NCBI GenBank assembly: GCA_016201275.1
Contig: JACQDB010000059.1
Coordinates: 1 to 47,284 of the forward strand
Origin: Acidobacteriota bacterium
Lineage (GTDB): Bacteria; Acidobacteriota; Blastocatellia; UBA7656
Length of the DNA stretch: 47,284 nucleotides
Reading direction: 5' to 3'
This document shows positions 33,561 to 41,496 of this stretch, piece after piece (the first letter of the stretch is position 1; each line of letters starts with the position of its first letter). The translations under genes and the position numbers were made by a program. The notes beneath the pieces are model-generated. The model did no database searches and had not been told where the DNA came from. It saw only the letters and a program-made list of their open reading frames with translations.

Positions 33561-35681
33561 AAGCACGAAATCAAGGGACTGCCATTTGGCATACAGTATT
33601 ATCGAGCGCCGACGCCGTTTGTCGAAGAATGGGAAACCGATTTGCAACGCATCAAGGATATGGGCTTCACCATGATTCAAGTGCGTCCGCAATGGCGTTG
33701 GCACGAACGCCGCGAAGGCGAGTTTGTCTGGGACGATTTAGATCACCTGTTTGATGTGACGGCTCGTTTGGGTTTGGGGGTGATGGTGCAATTCATGCTG
33801 GAAACCGCGCCCACTTGGGTCTATCAAAAACATGAGTGCTATCGCGTTGACCTCTCAGGCAACAAGATATTGCCAAGCGCCAACGGGGCTTTTTATGTTG
33901 GCGGCTGGCTTCCTTGTTTCGACCACGAGGGCTTGCGCGAAGAAGGGGCGCGATTTTTGCGCGTCGCCGTCGAGCGTTACCGCGACCGCGACAACCTGTT
34001 GTTGTGGGAAGCCTGGAACGAGCCGCGCAGCCGTCCGGTCGGAGAGTGTTGCTGTCCGACTTCGCGTCAAAGCTATCGCCGCTTCGTGCAACAAAGACAC
34101 GGCAGCATAGAGGCTTTTAATGATTTCTTCGGCAAGGCTTACGACAGCTTCGCCGAAATTGAACCGCCGAGTAGTTACACCGATTATTCGGAGTTATGGC
34201 TATGGCGGCAATGGGCTATGGAGAGTGCGGTCTCGCGGGTTGAGTGGGCTTACCAAGCAATTCGCTCTGCCGATGACACGCACCCGACGATGGCTCACGT
34301 CGGAGCCAACTCGCTTGGACAAGACATCCTTGGCGATAGTTCCGACGATTGGGCGACGGCGCGAGTGGTGGATTTTTACGGCACCAGTCTGCTGTTTTTC
34401 ACCGGCGATTTTCTGGAGTTCGACAACATCGAAGGCGAAGCGGTTTTTTCAAGCTCTACGTGGCGCGATAACTACTACGTGATTTCGATGGGCGCCGACT
34501 GGCTGCGTAGCGTCAGCCCTTACTACTGGATCAACGAAATCTACACCAACTCATTTTTCTACACCACGCCGGACATCGAAGGCGATGACTTGCGCTTTCG
34601 CATCTGGCCCTACGTGGTGGGCGGCGCGAAGGGCGTGGTCTTCTGGCAGTACAAATCGGAGCGCGTAGCAAATGAAAGCGGTTGCGCCGGACTGGTAGGC
34701 ATCGGCGGCGAGATCACCGAGCGAGCGCAGGCTTGCGCCATCGAAGCCAAACGCATATACCAACACGCCGACGCCTTGCGCGACTTTCAACTTGATGCGG
34801 CTCAAGTCGCCATCGTCTATGACATTGAATCTGATCTAGCTTCGCGTGTAGAAGAAACCAACGGCGGGAACTTCCTCGCAGGCACGGTCAAATACACTTA
34901 TAAATCGGCGCTCAAGGGGGCGTACAATCTTTTTTGGCAGGCGCGTGAGCCTGTAGATTTTGTCTCGACCCGCGAGTTGGAAAAAATTTTCGCCTACCGT
35001 TTAGTTTATCTGCCAGAGATGTTAATAGCCGACGAGCGCGTGGCGCAAATCCTGAAAGAGTATGTCGAGCAAGGCGGAATGTTGATCGCCGAAGAAGGGC
35101 TGGGACTGCGAGACAAGCGTTGCTGGATGAGTACGCGAGCGCCTGGCGCGGGGTTGGATGAATTGTTTGGCGTGTTGCAAATCAAGACCTCCATACTGCG
35201 CGAGCCTGTGGCTATTGAGTGGAACCAACTGACGCTGCCAGTGACGGCGCGACGCGCCAGTTTGCAAGCAAGCGGCGGCGACACTGAGGCGCAGTGGGCG
35301 GAAGGCGGAGCCGCTGTGGTGACTTCCACAAGCGGCAAGGGCAAGACCTTGCTGATGGGTTTTCATCCGGGGATATGTTATACAGAAACGCGAGATGAAA
35401 ATTACATAAAGATGGCGCGTGGTTGGTTGCGTGAATGCGACATCCAGCCTTTGGTTGAAGCGGAGGAGAGCGACATCGTGCAATGGCGAGCAGGTCACAT
35501 TCAAGGCGAGCGAGCTATCTTTCTGCTCAACTACGAAGCGCATACGGTGCGCGTGAAGATCAAGCTGGACGGCTTAGGCAGCAAGCCGCGTGATTTGTTT
35601 GCCAACGCGCAAATGGAATCACAGGCTGATGGGCTAACGGTCATGCTGCCGCCGCGAGAAGTCTGCTGCTTGATAGGTTGA
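33558..35681 (+). CDS. GH42-type beta-galactosidase
   Basis: 707 residues from the last of four tandem starts; longer forms from 33528, 33483 or 33438 add 10 to 40 charged residues. The (beta/alpha)8 barrel shows FGIQYYRAPTPFVEEWETDL, IKDMGFTMIQVRPQWRWHER and FDVTARLGLGVMVQF. The acid/base is E155 in WEAWNEP, and the nucleophile is probably E327 in WINEIYTNSF. A trimerisation/glutamine-amidotransferase-like domain (about 435-625, YVEQGGMLIAEEGLGL) and a short C-terminal beta domain follow, as in GH42. There is no signal peptide, so it is cytoplasmic and acts on imported galactosides. It follows a family A array and the DUF2264 gene. Confidence 0.9.
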   Translation: MKHEIKGLPFGIQYYRAPTPFVEEWETDLQRIKDMGFTMIQVRPQWRWHERREGEFVWDDLDHLFDVTARLGLGVMVQFMLETAPTWVYQKHECYRVDLSGNKILPSANGAFYVGGWLPCFDHEGLREEGARFLRVAVERYRDRDNLLLWEAWNEPRSRPVGECCCPTSRQSYRRFVQQRHGSIEAFNDFFGKAYDSFAEIEPPSSYTDYSELWLWRQWAMESAVSRVEWAYQAIRSADDTHPTMAHVGANSLGQDILGDSSDDWATARVVDFYGTSLLFFTGDFLEFDNIEGEAVFSSSTWRDNYYVISMGADWLRSVSPYYWINEIYTNSFFYTTPDIEGDDLRFRIWPYVVGGAKGVVFWQYKSERVANESGCAGLVGIGGEITERAQACAIEAKRIYQHADALRDFQLDAAQVAIVYDIESDLASRVEETNGGNFLAGTVKYTYKSALKGAYNLFWQAREPVDFVSTRELEKIFAYRLVYLPEMLIADERVAQILKEYVEQGGMLIAEEGLGLRDKRCWMSTRAPGAGLDELFGVLQIKTSILREPVAIEWNQLTLPVTARRASLQASGGDTEAQWAEGGAAVVTSTSGKGKTLLMGFHPGICYTETRDENYIKMARGWLRECDIQPLVEAEESDIVQWRAGHIQGERAIFLLNYEAHTVRVKIKLDGLGSKPRDLFANAQMESQADGLTVMLPPREVCCLIG

Positions 35682-36014
35682 TGAGTATGGTCTCAAAAAT
35701 TCGGGGAGTTTGGAGTACCGCCTTCAGGCTAATGGCATGAAGTTAAGCGCGAGATTTTTTTCACCACGAAGGACACGAAGAACACGAAGCAGAAAAAAGA
35801 GAGTGTTGTTTAACTGCTTCGTGCTCTTGGTGGTCTTCGTGGTTCAAAGATTCCCTTAACTTCATGCCATTAGCCTGAAGGCGGAAGCTTCCGCCATCGC
35901 GATCTTCCGCCCTGTTGCGCGCTACTCCAAACCTTCTCTAGCTTTCTGGTTCCCCGATTTTTCGAGACGATACATTGATGAGGCGCTGAGGCATAGCAAA
36001 AAAGGAGGTAAGAA
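35682..36014. other. Gene-free stretch filled by a nested palindrome
   Basis: Apart from the 167-bp element at 35718-35884 nothing coding is seen. The final bases AAAGGAGGTAAGAA are an excellent ribosome binding site for the next gene. Confidence 0.65.
35718..35884. repeat. 167-bp nested palindromic element
   Basis: Perfect 30-bp terminal arms (35718-35747 and 35855-35884; CCGCCTTCAGGCTAATGGCA then TGAAGTTAAG) enclose a second palindrome of the ACCACGAAGGACACGAAG type (about 35763-35844). The inner type also occurs alone at 12.4 kb, so it seems to have been inserted into the outer one. Confidence 0.85.
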
Positions 36015-37271
36015 ATGACTATTTCACGGAGACAATTTTTTGAATGGCTGACGGTTGGCGGTGGCGGCTTGCTTGCCGGTTCTTCGACCAAAGCCGAAAA
36101 CATTATGGAGAACTTCGCCGAGCCTGCCTTGTCGCAAAAGATGGGCGTCGGCACACATCTGGGCAACCTGCACGCCTTCGTGCAGAAGCAGGCGGATCGC
36201 TCGCCGCTGGAGTTATCGTTTCTGCATCCTGAATTCCGCGACCTGAAAAAGTGGCAGCCACGCGCCCGCGCCAAAGTCTTCGAGCATCTGTTCTACACGC
36301 CGCCGCCAATCGCGCCGCAGCCGCAATTGATAAAGCGCACGGATCGCGGCGACTACATCGAAGAATACCTGACGTTTCAGACGACACCCGATCAGCGCAT
36401 TCCGGCTTACGTGCTGATCCCCAAAAACGTCCGCCTGCCCGCCCCCGGCATCGTCGTGCATCACAGCCACGACGGGCGCTATCTTTGGGGCAAAGAAAAA
36501 GTGGTTGAAGTTGACAACGAGCATCCTGTGTTGACGGAGTTCAAGCAATGGCGCTACGGCGGCAAGAGCATCGCTGCGGAATTGGCGCGGCAGGGCTACG
36601 TGGTAATCGCCATTGATATGCTTTTCTGGGGTGAGCGTCGTATGTTGCTTGATGACGATCCGCCAGTCTATAGGGAGCGTCCTCTGAGCATGACCGAAGA
36701 ACAGATCAACGCCTTCAATCAGCGTGCCTCGCAGTACGAATACCTCGTAGGGCGCAGCCTGATGGTAGGGGGCGTGACCTGGCCAGGGGTGACCATGTGG
36801 GATGACATACGGACTCTGGATTATCTGGCGTCACGACCGGAGGTTGATCGGCGGCGGCTCGGTTGCGTGGGTTTGTCTGTGGGGGGCTACAGGAGTTATA
36901 TGCTGGCGGTACTCGACGAGCGCATCAAAGCGACGGTTAATGTGGGCTGGATGACCTCTTTCGCTTCGCAGATCAAGGCGCACATCGTGCATTCCACCAG
37001 TCTCTCTTTTAACATGGTCGGCCTGTATCGCTACATGGATTTTCCTGACCTTGCGGCATTGATTGCGCCGCGCGCTGCGCTCATCATCAATGGTTCGCAA
37101 GATCATCTCTTTTCGCCCGAAGGCGTGAAAGCGGCGTTCGACAAGATCGGGCGTTTGTATGCCAAAGCGGGAGCGGCGGATCGCCAACGCTGTAGCCTAT
37201 ACGACACGCCGCACGAATTCAATTTGGAGATGCAAGCCGAAGCCTGGAAATGGCTCAAGCAATGGGTGTGA
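36015..37271 (+). CDS. Tat-exported alpha/beta hydrolase (acetyl-xylan-esterase / dienelactone-hydrolase-like)
   Basis: 418 residues. The N terminus, TISRRQFFEWLTVGGGGLLA, has a twin-arginine motif, so it is probably exported folded. The hydrolase part has a possible oxyanion strand IVVHHSHDG, the nucleophile elbow GLSVGG (Ser), acid D in INGSQDHLF and His in TPHEFN, a full catalytic triad. WDDIRTLDYLASRPEVD before the elbow is typical of large dienelactone-hydrolase-like and acetyl-xylan esterase proteins. It likely removes esters from plant or microbial polysaccharide, in keeping with the GH42 and DUF2264 neighbours (inference). The start has AAGGAGG at good spacing. Confidence 0.9.
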   Translation: MTISRRQFFEWLTVGGGGLLAGSSTKAENIMENFAEPALSQKMGVGTHLGNLHAFVQKQADRSPLELSFLHPEFRDLKKWQPRARAKVFEHLFYTPPPIAPQPQLIKRTDRGDYIEEYLTFQTTPDQRIPAYVLIPKNVRLPAPGIVVHHSHDGRYLWGKEKVVEVDNEHPVLTEFKQWRYGGKSIAAELARQGYVVIAIDMLFWGERRMLLDDDPPVYRERPLSMTEEQINAFNQRASQYEYLVGRSLMVGGVTWPGVTMWDDIRTLDYLASRPEVDRRRLGCVGLSVGGYRSYMLAVLDERIKATVNVGWMTSFASQIKAHIVHSTSLSFNMVGLYRYMDFPDLAALIAPRAALIINGSQDHLFSPEGVKAAFDKIGRLYAKAGAADRQRCSLYDTPHEFNLEMQAEAWKWLKQWV

Positions 37272-37653
37272 AACGTCGGATGAATCGCCGCTTTCAACCA
37301 GCATATAGCGAGCAGGTGCTTGCACTTGTCCGTTAGCGGCTAGCGGACAAGTGCGATCCTGCAAAAGAATTTTAGTCCGTAATGGACAAGCGCAAGTGCC
37401 TGTCAAAGAGTAAAAACTCAAACTGGTGAGTAGTGTAAGCGCCTGCGGACGCCGCTTGATTTTATGAGCGATGCGTAGGCGAATGTTGAGGCGCGGCGCA
37501 GCGGCACGACTGCTGCGCCGCGCGTCAAAAGCGCAAAAGCTTCTCGCCTTCGGCAAAGCCGCCCCCTCCTGCTTCACAAACGGTAGAGCCGCGCACCTCG
37601 TGGCATAGCTGCTCGCCTTCTGCTTCCACCTGCTTTTTATTTTGCCAACCTTC

Positions 37654-37683
37654 TTGACAGATTCCTACCAGTCGGTATATATA
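37654..37683 (+). promoter_or_regulatory. Promoter and TetR operator of the export operon
   Basis: TTGACA (37654-37659) and TATATA (37676-37681 or 37678-37683) form a strong promoter. The spacer contains ATTCCTACCAGTCGGTAT (37661-37678), with the dyad TACC-N4-GGTA usual for TetR/AcrR operators. The same 18-mer recurs, inverted and with 15 of 18 matches, before the permease gene at 38478-38495. Confidence 0.8.
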
Positions 37684-37718
37684 CAAAAGCGTCAGGAAAA
37701 AATTGAATATCGAAGTCA

Positions 37719-37837
37719 TAAGGGAAGCGGCAAGAAATAGCATCCCGTTGAGAAGCGGTCTCTGACCGCCAGTCTCGCGGTCAGAGACCGCTTCTCAAGG
37801 GGAATTGGGGGGTTATATTTTCTTCCTCTTCCCTAAG
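37719..37837. repeat. Family C palindromic element, copy 2
   Basis: Ends TAAGGGAAG and CTTCCCTAAG. The core TTGAGAAGCGGTCTCTGACC (37748-37769 with 37777-37798) has 22-bp perfect arms and a 7-base loop. The flanks AAGAAATAGCAT and TTATATTTTCTTCCTC equal those of copy 1 with few changes. It lies inside the tetR leader, and its end CTAAGAGG forms the ribosome binding site of tetR. Confidence 0.88.
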
Positions 37838-37846
37838 AGGTAAACG

Positions 37847-38458
37847 ATGGCGGGACAGAAAACCAAATGGAAAAAGATGCCCGAAGAGGTGCGCCGCGAG
37901 GCGATTCTCAACGCCGCGCGAAGCCTCTTCGCCGAGCAAGGCTACAACCAGACTTCTATGAATCAGGTCGCAGCCCAAGCCGGTTTGACCAAAGGCGGAC
38001 TCTATTTTCACTTCGAGAATAAAGAGCAGCTTTTTGAAGAAGTGGTGCGCTACCTGCTCGACTTTGAGCGCGGCGAATTAGCCGAACAGATAGACACCCT
38101 CGCTCCGATTGATCGGCTCAGGGGCTTTCTGAATTTATGGCTGGAGCAGCTTGTCTCAGAGTCTGGCAAACCGGTCAGCGACTGGCGCATCTTCTTCGAA
38201 GCCTGGGACAAGCCCGCCACACGCGACTACATCATCGCTTTCTACAGCAAGGCGCGGCGCTATCTCGTAGATGTCATACGCAAGGGGCAGCGGCGCAAAG
38301 AGATTCGCGCCACTCAGCCGCCCGAAGTCCTGGCGGTGATGGCTATCGCGCTGCTCGATGGGCTAGACCTGCAAACCGAAATCCATCGGCAGGACGCCCG
38401 CCAAATGGTTCGCGGTCGTCGGGTCATCGAAGCCTTTCTGGAAGGACTGCAACCGTAA
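37847..38458 (+). CDS. TetR/AcrR-family regulator of the export operon
   Basis: 203 residues. The HTH region REAILNAARSLFAEQGYNQT, SMNQVAAQAGLTKGGLYFHF, ENKEQLFEEVV is standard TetR; the helical C-terminal part would bind a ligand. It is the first gene of a five-gene cluster (regulator, permease, ATPase, adaptor, outer-membrane factor). Its presumed operator occurs in its own promoter and again just before the permease start, so it probably represses both. The ribosome binding site AAGAGG, seven bases before ATG, comes from the family C element. Confidence 0.93.
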   Translation: MAGQKTKWKKMPEEVRREAILNAARSLFAEQGYNQTSMNQVAAQAGLTKGGLYFHFENKEQLFEEVVRYLLDFERGELAEQIDTLAPIDRLRGFLNLWLEQLVSESGKPVSDWRIFFEAWDKPATRDYIIAFYSKARRYLVDVIRKGQRRKEIRATQPPEVLAVMAIALLDGLDLQTEIHRQDARQMVRGRRVIEAFLEGLQP

Positions 38459-38477
38459 ATTTTTTTGGCTCACAAAC

Positions 38478-38495
38478 ATTCCGTCCGGTAGGAAT
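38478..38495. promoter_or_regulatory. Second TetR operator, overlapping the permease ribosome binding site
   Basis: ATTCCGTCCGGTAGGAAT, whose reverse complement matches the operator at 37661-37678 in 15 of 18 positions. The AGGA inside it is also the likely Shine-Dalgarno site of the permease gene (ATG 38503). Repressor bound here could act as a roadblock to transcription coming from the tetR promoter. Confidence 0.75.
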
Positions 38496-38502
38496 TAAAA
38501 AT

Positions 38503-39636
38503 ATGGTTTCACTTGCGCGTGCGACTCTTAGATATGAATGGAAGCGTTATCTGGCGGCGGTTCTGGCAGTGGCTTTCTCAGGGCTTTTGACGCTGGTTCA
38601 ACTCGGTCTGCTACTCGGTATGTTCGGCACGGTGTCGGCGGTGATTGATAACACCAGAGCCGATCTGTGGGCGGGATTCCCAAACACGCCAAGCTTCGAT
38701 CTGGGGCGAAGCATCTCCAGACGCAATGAGGCGCTCCTGCTCGCGCACCCTGAGGTGGTCGCAGTCGAGCGATTCCTGATGGGCTATGGAGACTGGCGCA
38801 AACCCGATGGCAGCCCTGAATCAACGGTGATCGTCGGCGTGGACTTGAGAGAAAACGGGCTGGGGCTTCCCATATCGGTTCCCGCCAATTTACGACTGGC
38901 GATGGAAGAGCCTGGGGCTGTGCTGGTTGACCGCGCAGAGTTGGGCAAGCTCAAAACCCACAAGGGGCAATCCATCGAAATCAACGGCAAGCAAGCCAAA
39001 GTGGTCGGTCTGATTTCTGGCTTTCGCAACATCGGAGGACCCTATGTTTTTTGCTCTCTCTCCACCGCTCAAAAACTGCTTGGAACGATTGGCATGGAAA
39101 CAGACCTGACCACATACCTCCTCATCCGTTTGCGCGACCCGCGCAGGGCTGAAGCAGTCCGCCATCAACTACAGGCGCAAGACGACCACCCGCCGTTTAT
39201 GGTGTGGACGGCGAAAGAATTCTCGCAGCAATCTCAGGTTTACTGGCTGCTGGAGTCAGGGGTTGGGGCAGGCTTCGGATTTTCTTCCCTGCTGGGATTG
39301 ATGGTTGGAATCGTCATCACCAGCCAAACTCTTATGTCCGCCATCAACGCTTCTCTGCGAGAGTATGCCACGCTGCGGGCGCTGGGAGTTTCTCTTTGGT
39401 CGCTGTGCGCGGTCGTGCTTGAGCAATCGTTCTGGGTGGGGCTGCTCGGTCTGACCTTGACAGCCATAGCCACTGCGGGAGTCTGGATGCTGGCGCATAC
39501 TTATCACGTCGCCATTAACTTTCCGTTGTGGGCGATGCTTGGCACAGCACTCATGACTCTGGTGATTGCGATAGGCTCAGGGCTGCTGGCTCTGCGGGCG
39601 CTTTTCAAAGCCGAACCGGCGGAGTTGCTCAGATGA
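38503..39636 (+). CDS. DevC-like FtsX-fold ABC permease
   Basis: 377 residues: helix 1 (about 16-40: LAAVLAVAFSGLLTLVQLGL), an extracytoplasmic domain (about 45-235) and three helices near the C terminus (about 260-285, 305-330, 345-368) with the FtsX phrase YATLRALGVSLWSLCAVVLE. The size and the short MacB-core domain (SVIDNTRADLWAG-like start) match DevC-type permeases of heterocyst glycolipid exporters. With the downstream ATPase, adaptor and TolC protein it would form a tripartite pump. It overlaps the ATPase gene by ATGA. A longer open frame upstream runs inside tetR and is not used. Confidence 0.92.
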   Translation: MVSLARATLRYEWKRYLAAVLAVAFSGLLTLVQLGLLLGMFGTVSAVIDNTRADLWAGFPNTPSFDLGRSISRRNEALLLAHPEVVAVERFLMGYGDWRKPDGSPESTVIVGVDLRENGLGLPISVPANLRLAMEEPGAVLVDRAELGKLKTHKGQSIEINGKQAKVVGLISGFRNIGGPYVFCSLSTAQKLLGTIGMETDLTTYLLIRLRDPRRAEAVRHQLQAQDDHPPFMVWTAKEFSQQSQVYWLLESGVGAGFGFSSLLGLMVGIVITSQTLMSAINASLREYATLRALGVSLWSLCAVVLEQSFWVGLLGLTLTAIATAGVWMLAHTYHVAINFPLWAMLGTALMTLVIAIGSGLLALRALFKAEPAELLR

Positions 39637-40400
39637 TAAATGAAATTTCAACTACTGAAAATCAGCCAATGCCGCACGAGCAGGCGACTATTTTTTGCCG
39701 TGACCTTCGCCGCTCGTTCACCACAGGAGCCGTAAGGACGGATGTTTTGCGAGGTCTTTCGCTGGAGATATTTTCCGGCGAGTTGACCCTTGTCATGGGA
39801 CCTTCAGGTTCAGGCAAAAGCACTTTGCTGGCGATTCTCAGCGGCTTGCTCAAACCGGATGCGGGAAGCGTTCGCGCTCTAGGAACAGACATACTCAAGC
39901 TCGACTCCGGCGAGATGAATGGCTTTCGCCTCAAGCATTGCGGCTTCATTTTTCAAGGCTTCAATCTGTTCCCCGCGCTGACCGCCATCGAGCAAGTGAT
40001 GTTAATCATGAAGTACGCCGGGATGGGCGGCAAAAGCGCCGCAGAGACGGCTATGAAGGCGCTCACCGAAGTGGGTCTCGAACACTGCGCTCATCTGCGT
40101 CCGCTGGAGTTGTCGGGCGGCGAAAAGCAGCGCGTTGCCATCGCTCGCGCACTGGTCAAGAACCCTGCGCTGATCTTTGCAGACGAGCCGACCAGCGCCC
40201 TCGACAGCGCCAGCGGAGAAACCGTGACCGCCTTGCTGCGCCGCGCCGCTCGCCTGCACCGCTCCACAGTCGTCATCGTTACTCACGATCCGCGACTGCT
40301 CAAACACGCCGATTGCGTGCTTCATCTGGAGGACGGACAAATCACCAGCCACGAGCGCGCGCCGGAAATCGCATCTATCGAACAAGGAGTTATTGCATGA
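39633..40400 (+). CDS. DevA-like ABC ATP-binding protein
   Basis: 255 residues. Walker A GPSGSGKST, Q-loop FQGFNLFPALT, signature [15 protein letters not shown], Walker B LIFADEP followed by TSALDSASGE, H-loop IVTHD. It is of the LolD/MacB/DevA class that pairs with FtsX-fold permeases. The N-terminal extension NEISTTENQPMPHEQATIF precedes the usual domain start. ATG 39633 overlaps the permease stop and its own stop overlaps the adaptor start, so the three proteins are translated in coupled fashion. Confidence 0.95.
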   Translation: MINEISTTENQPMPHEQATIFCRDLRRSFTTGAVRTDVLRGLSLEIFSGELTLVMGPSGSGKSTLLAILSGLLKPDAGSVRALGTDILKLDSGEMNGFRLKHCGFIFQGFNLFPALTAIEQVMLIMKYAGMGGKSAAETAMKALTEVGLEHCAHLRPLELSGGEKQRVAIARALVKNPALIFADEPTSALDSASGETVTALLRRAARLHRSTVVIVTHDPRLLKHADCVLHLEDGQITSHERAPEIASIEQGVIA

Positions 40401-41494
40401 AAAATCTGGAAAGCGTTTCCACTGATGAAGCTGTGCCACGCCCCGGACGCCGCCGCCGATTGCTATGGCTGTTGGGACTTTTGGGAATCGTTATCACCTT
40501 CTTATTTTTCGGAGCCTCTGTCATGAGACCGGACGGCGAAGCGGAAAACGGCGAGGAGCGCGACACCATTTCGCTATACGCCGCCATCGCCAGAGGTCGC
40601 GTGGATGTCGAAGGCGGCATCATCCAACTGGCAGCCCGACGCGATGGCATCATCAAAAAATTCTTCGCAGAGGAAGGAGATTTCGTCAAAGCCCATCAAA
40701 TTCTCGCGGCGCTTGATGACCGGAAAGAGCGCCTAGACCTCAAGCTGGCATTGAAAGAAATGGAAGAAGCGGTTGGGCATATCGCTCAAGCGGAAAAGCA
40801 ATTGGCGCAAGCCGCTCTCTTGCCTGAACTCAACGCCGCCACCATCGCTCAACTAGAGGTCGAGACGCAAGCGGCGAAGCGAGAGGAAAAGCGGCTACGA
40901 GAACTTCTCGCCGTCAAAGCCGCTCCGGCGGCTGAATGGGAAGCGGCGAAAGACCGCACGGCTGTGGCTGAAATAAAATTGAAAGAGGCAAGAACGAAAG
41001 CTCGTTATGAGAGCCTTCACGATGTGCGTGAGCGGCTGGCTTCGGCTCATGCGACGAAGCTCTCGGCTGAAGTCCGCGCTCAGATCGCGCAGTACGAAAT
41101 CGAGCAACGCTTAATTCGCGCGCCTATGGATGGTCGCGTCATCCGTCGTCTGGCTCGCCCCGGCGATGGCGTTAGCACGCTCAATGTCACGCCTCTCTTT
41201 TGGTTCGCTCCCGAATCGCCGCGCATCATTCGCGCCGAACTCGAAGAGCGATTCATCACTTCGGTCAAACAAGGGATGAAAGCTGAAGTCGTCATCGAGT
41301 CCGACGAGTCGCAGACTTTTACGGCGACTGTTCACCGATTGGGGTTGTTGTTCGGACCGAGAAAGCCGGTCACCGATGATCCATATGAACGCTTCGACGT
41401 GCGTGTTACAGAATGCGTTCTCACCATCGCCGACGCCGCGCCTCAACTGCTGCTCGGTCAGCGCGTGATGGTGCGATTCAGGAAGGAGCCTTGA
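40397..41494 (+). CDS. DevB/HlyD-type periplasmic adaptor (membrane fusion protein)
   Basis: 365 residues. One N-terminal membrane helix (LLWLLGLLGIVITFLFFGAS), a split barrel-sandwich/biotinyl-like domain (GGIIQLAARRDGIIKKFFAE, EGDFVKAHQILAALDD; second half RLIRAPMDGRVIRRLARPGD) and a helical hairpin between them (about 110-230, rich in Ala, Glu and Lys heptads). A beta-barrel domain follows (MKAEVVIESDESQTFTATVH). It links the DevC-like permease to the outer-membrane factor encoded next. ATG 40397 overlaps the ATPase stop; the longer frame upstream is a shadow of the ATPase gene. Confidence 0.93.
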   Translation: MKNLESVSTDEAVPRPGRRRRLLWLLGLLGIVITFLFFGASVMRPDGEAENGEERDTISLYAAIARGRVDVEGGIIQLAARRDGIIKKFFAEEGDFVKAHQILAALDDRKERLDLKLALKEMEEAVGHIAQAEKQLAQAALLPELNAATIAQLEVETQAAKREEKRLRELLAVKAAPAAEWEAAKDRTAVAEIKLKEARTKARYESLHDVRERLASAHATKLSAEVRAQIAQYEIEQRLIRAPMDGRVIRRLARPGDGVSTLNVTPLFWFAPESPRIIRAELEERFITSVKQGMKAEVVIESDESQTFTATVHRLGLLFGPRKPVTDDPYERFDVRVTECVLTIADAAPQLLLGQRVMVRFRKEP

Positions 41495-41496
41495 TT

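Larger units (their letters stand above)
37272..37846. other. Intergenic region with hairpin, TetR promoter and family C element
   Basis: A hairpin GCACTTGTCCG (37322-37332) to CGGACAAGTGC (37344-37354) follows the esterase gene. Then comes a GC-rich stretch without a gene, the tetR promoter and operator (37654-37683) and the family C element ending 10 bases before the tetR start. Confidence 0.6.
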
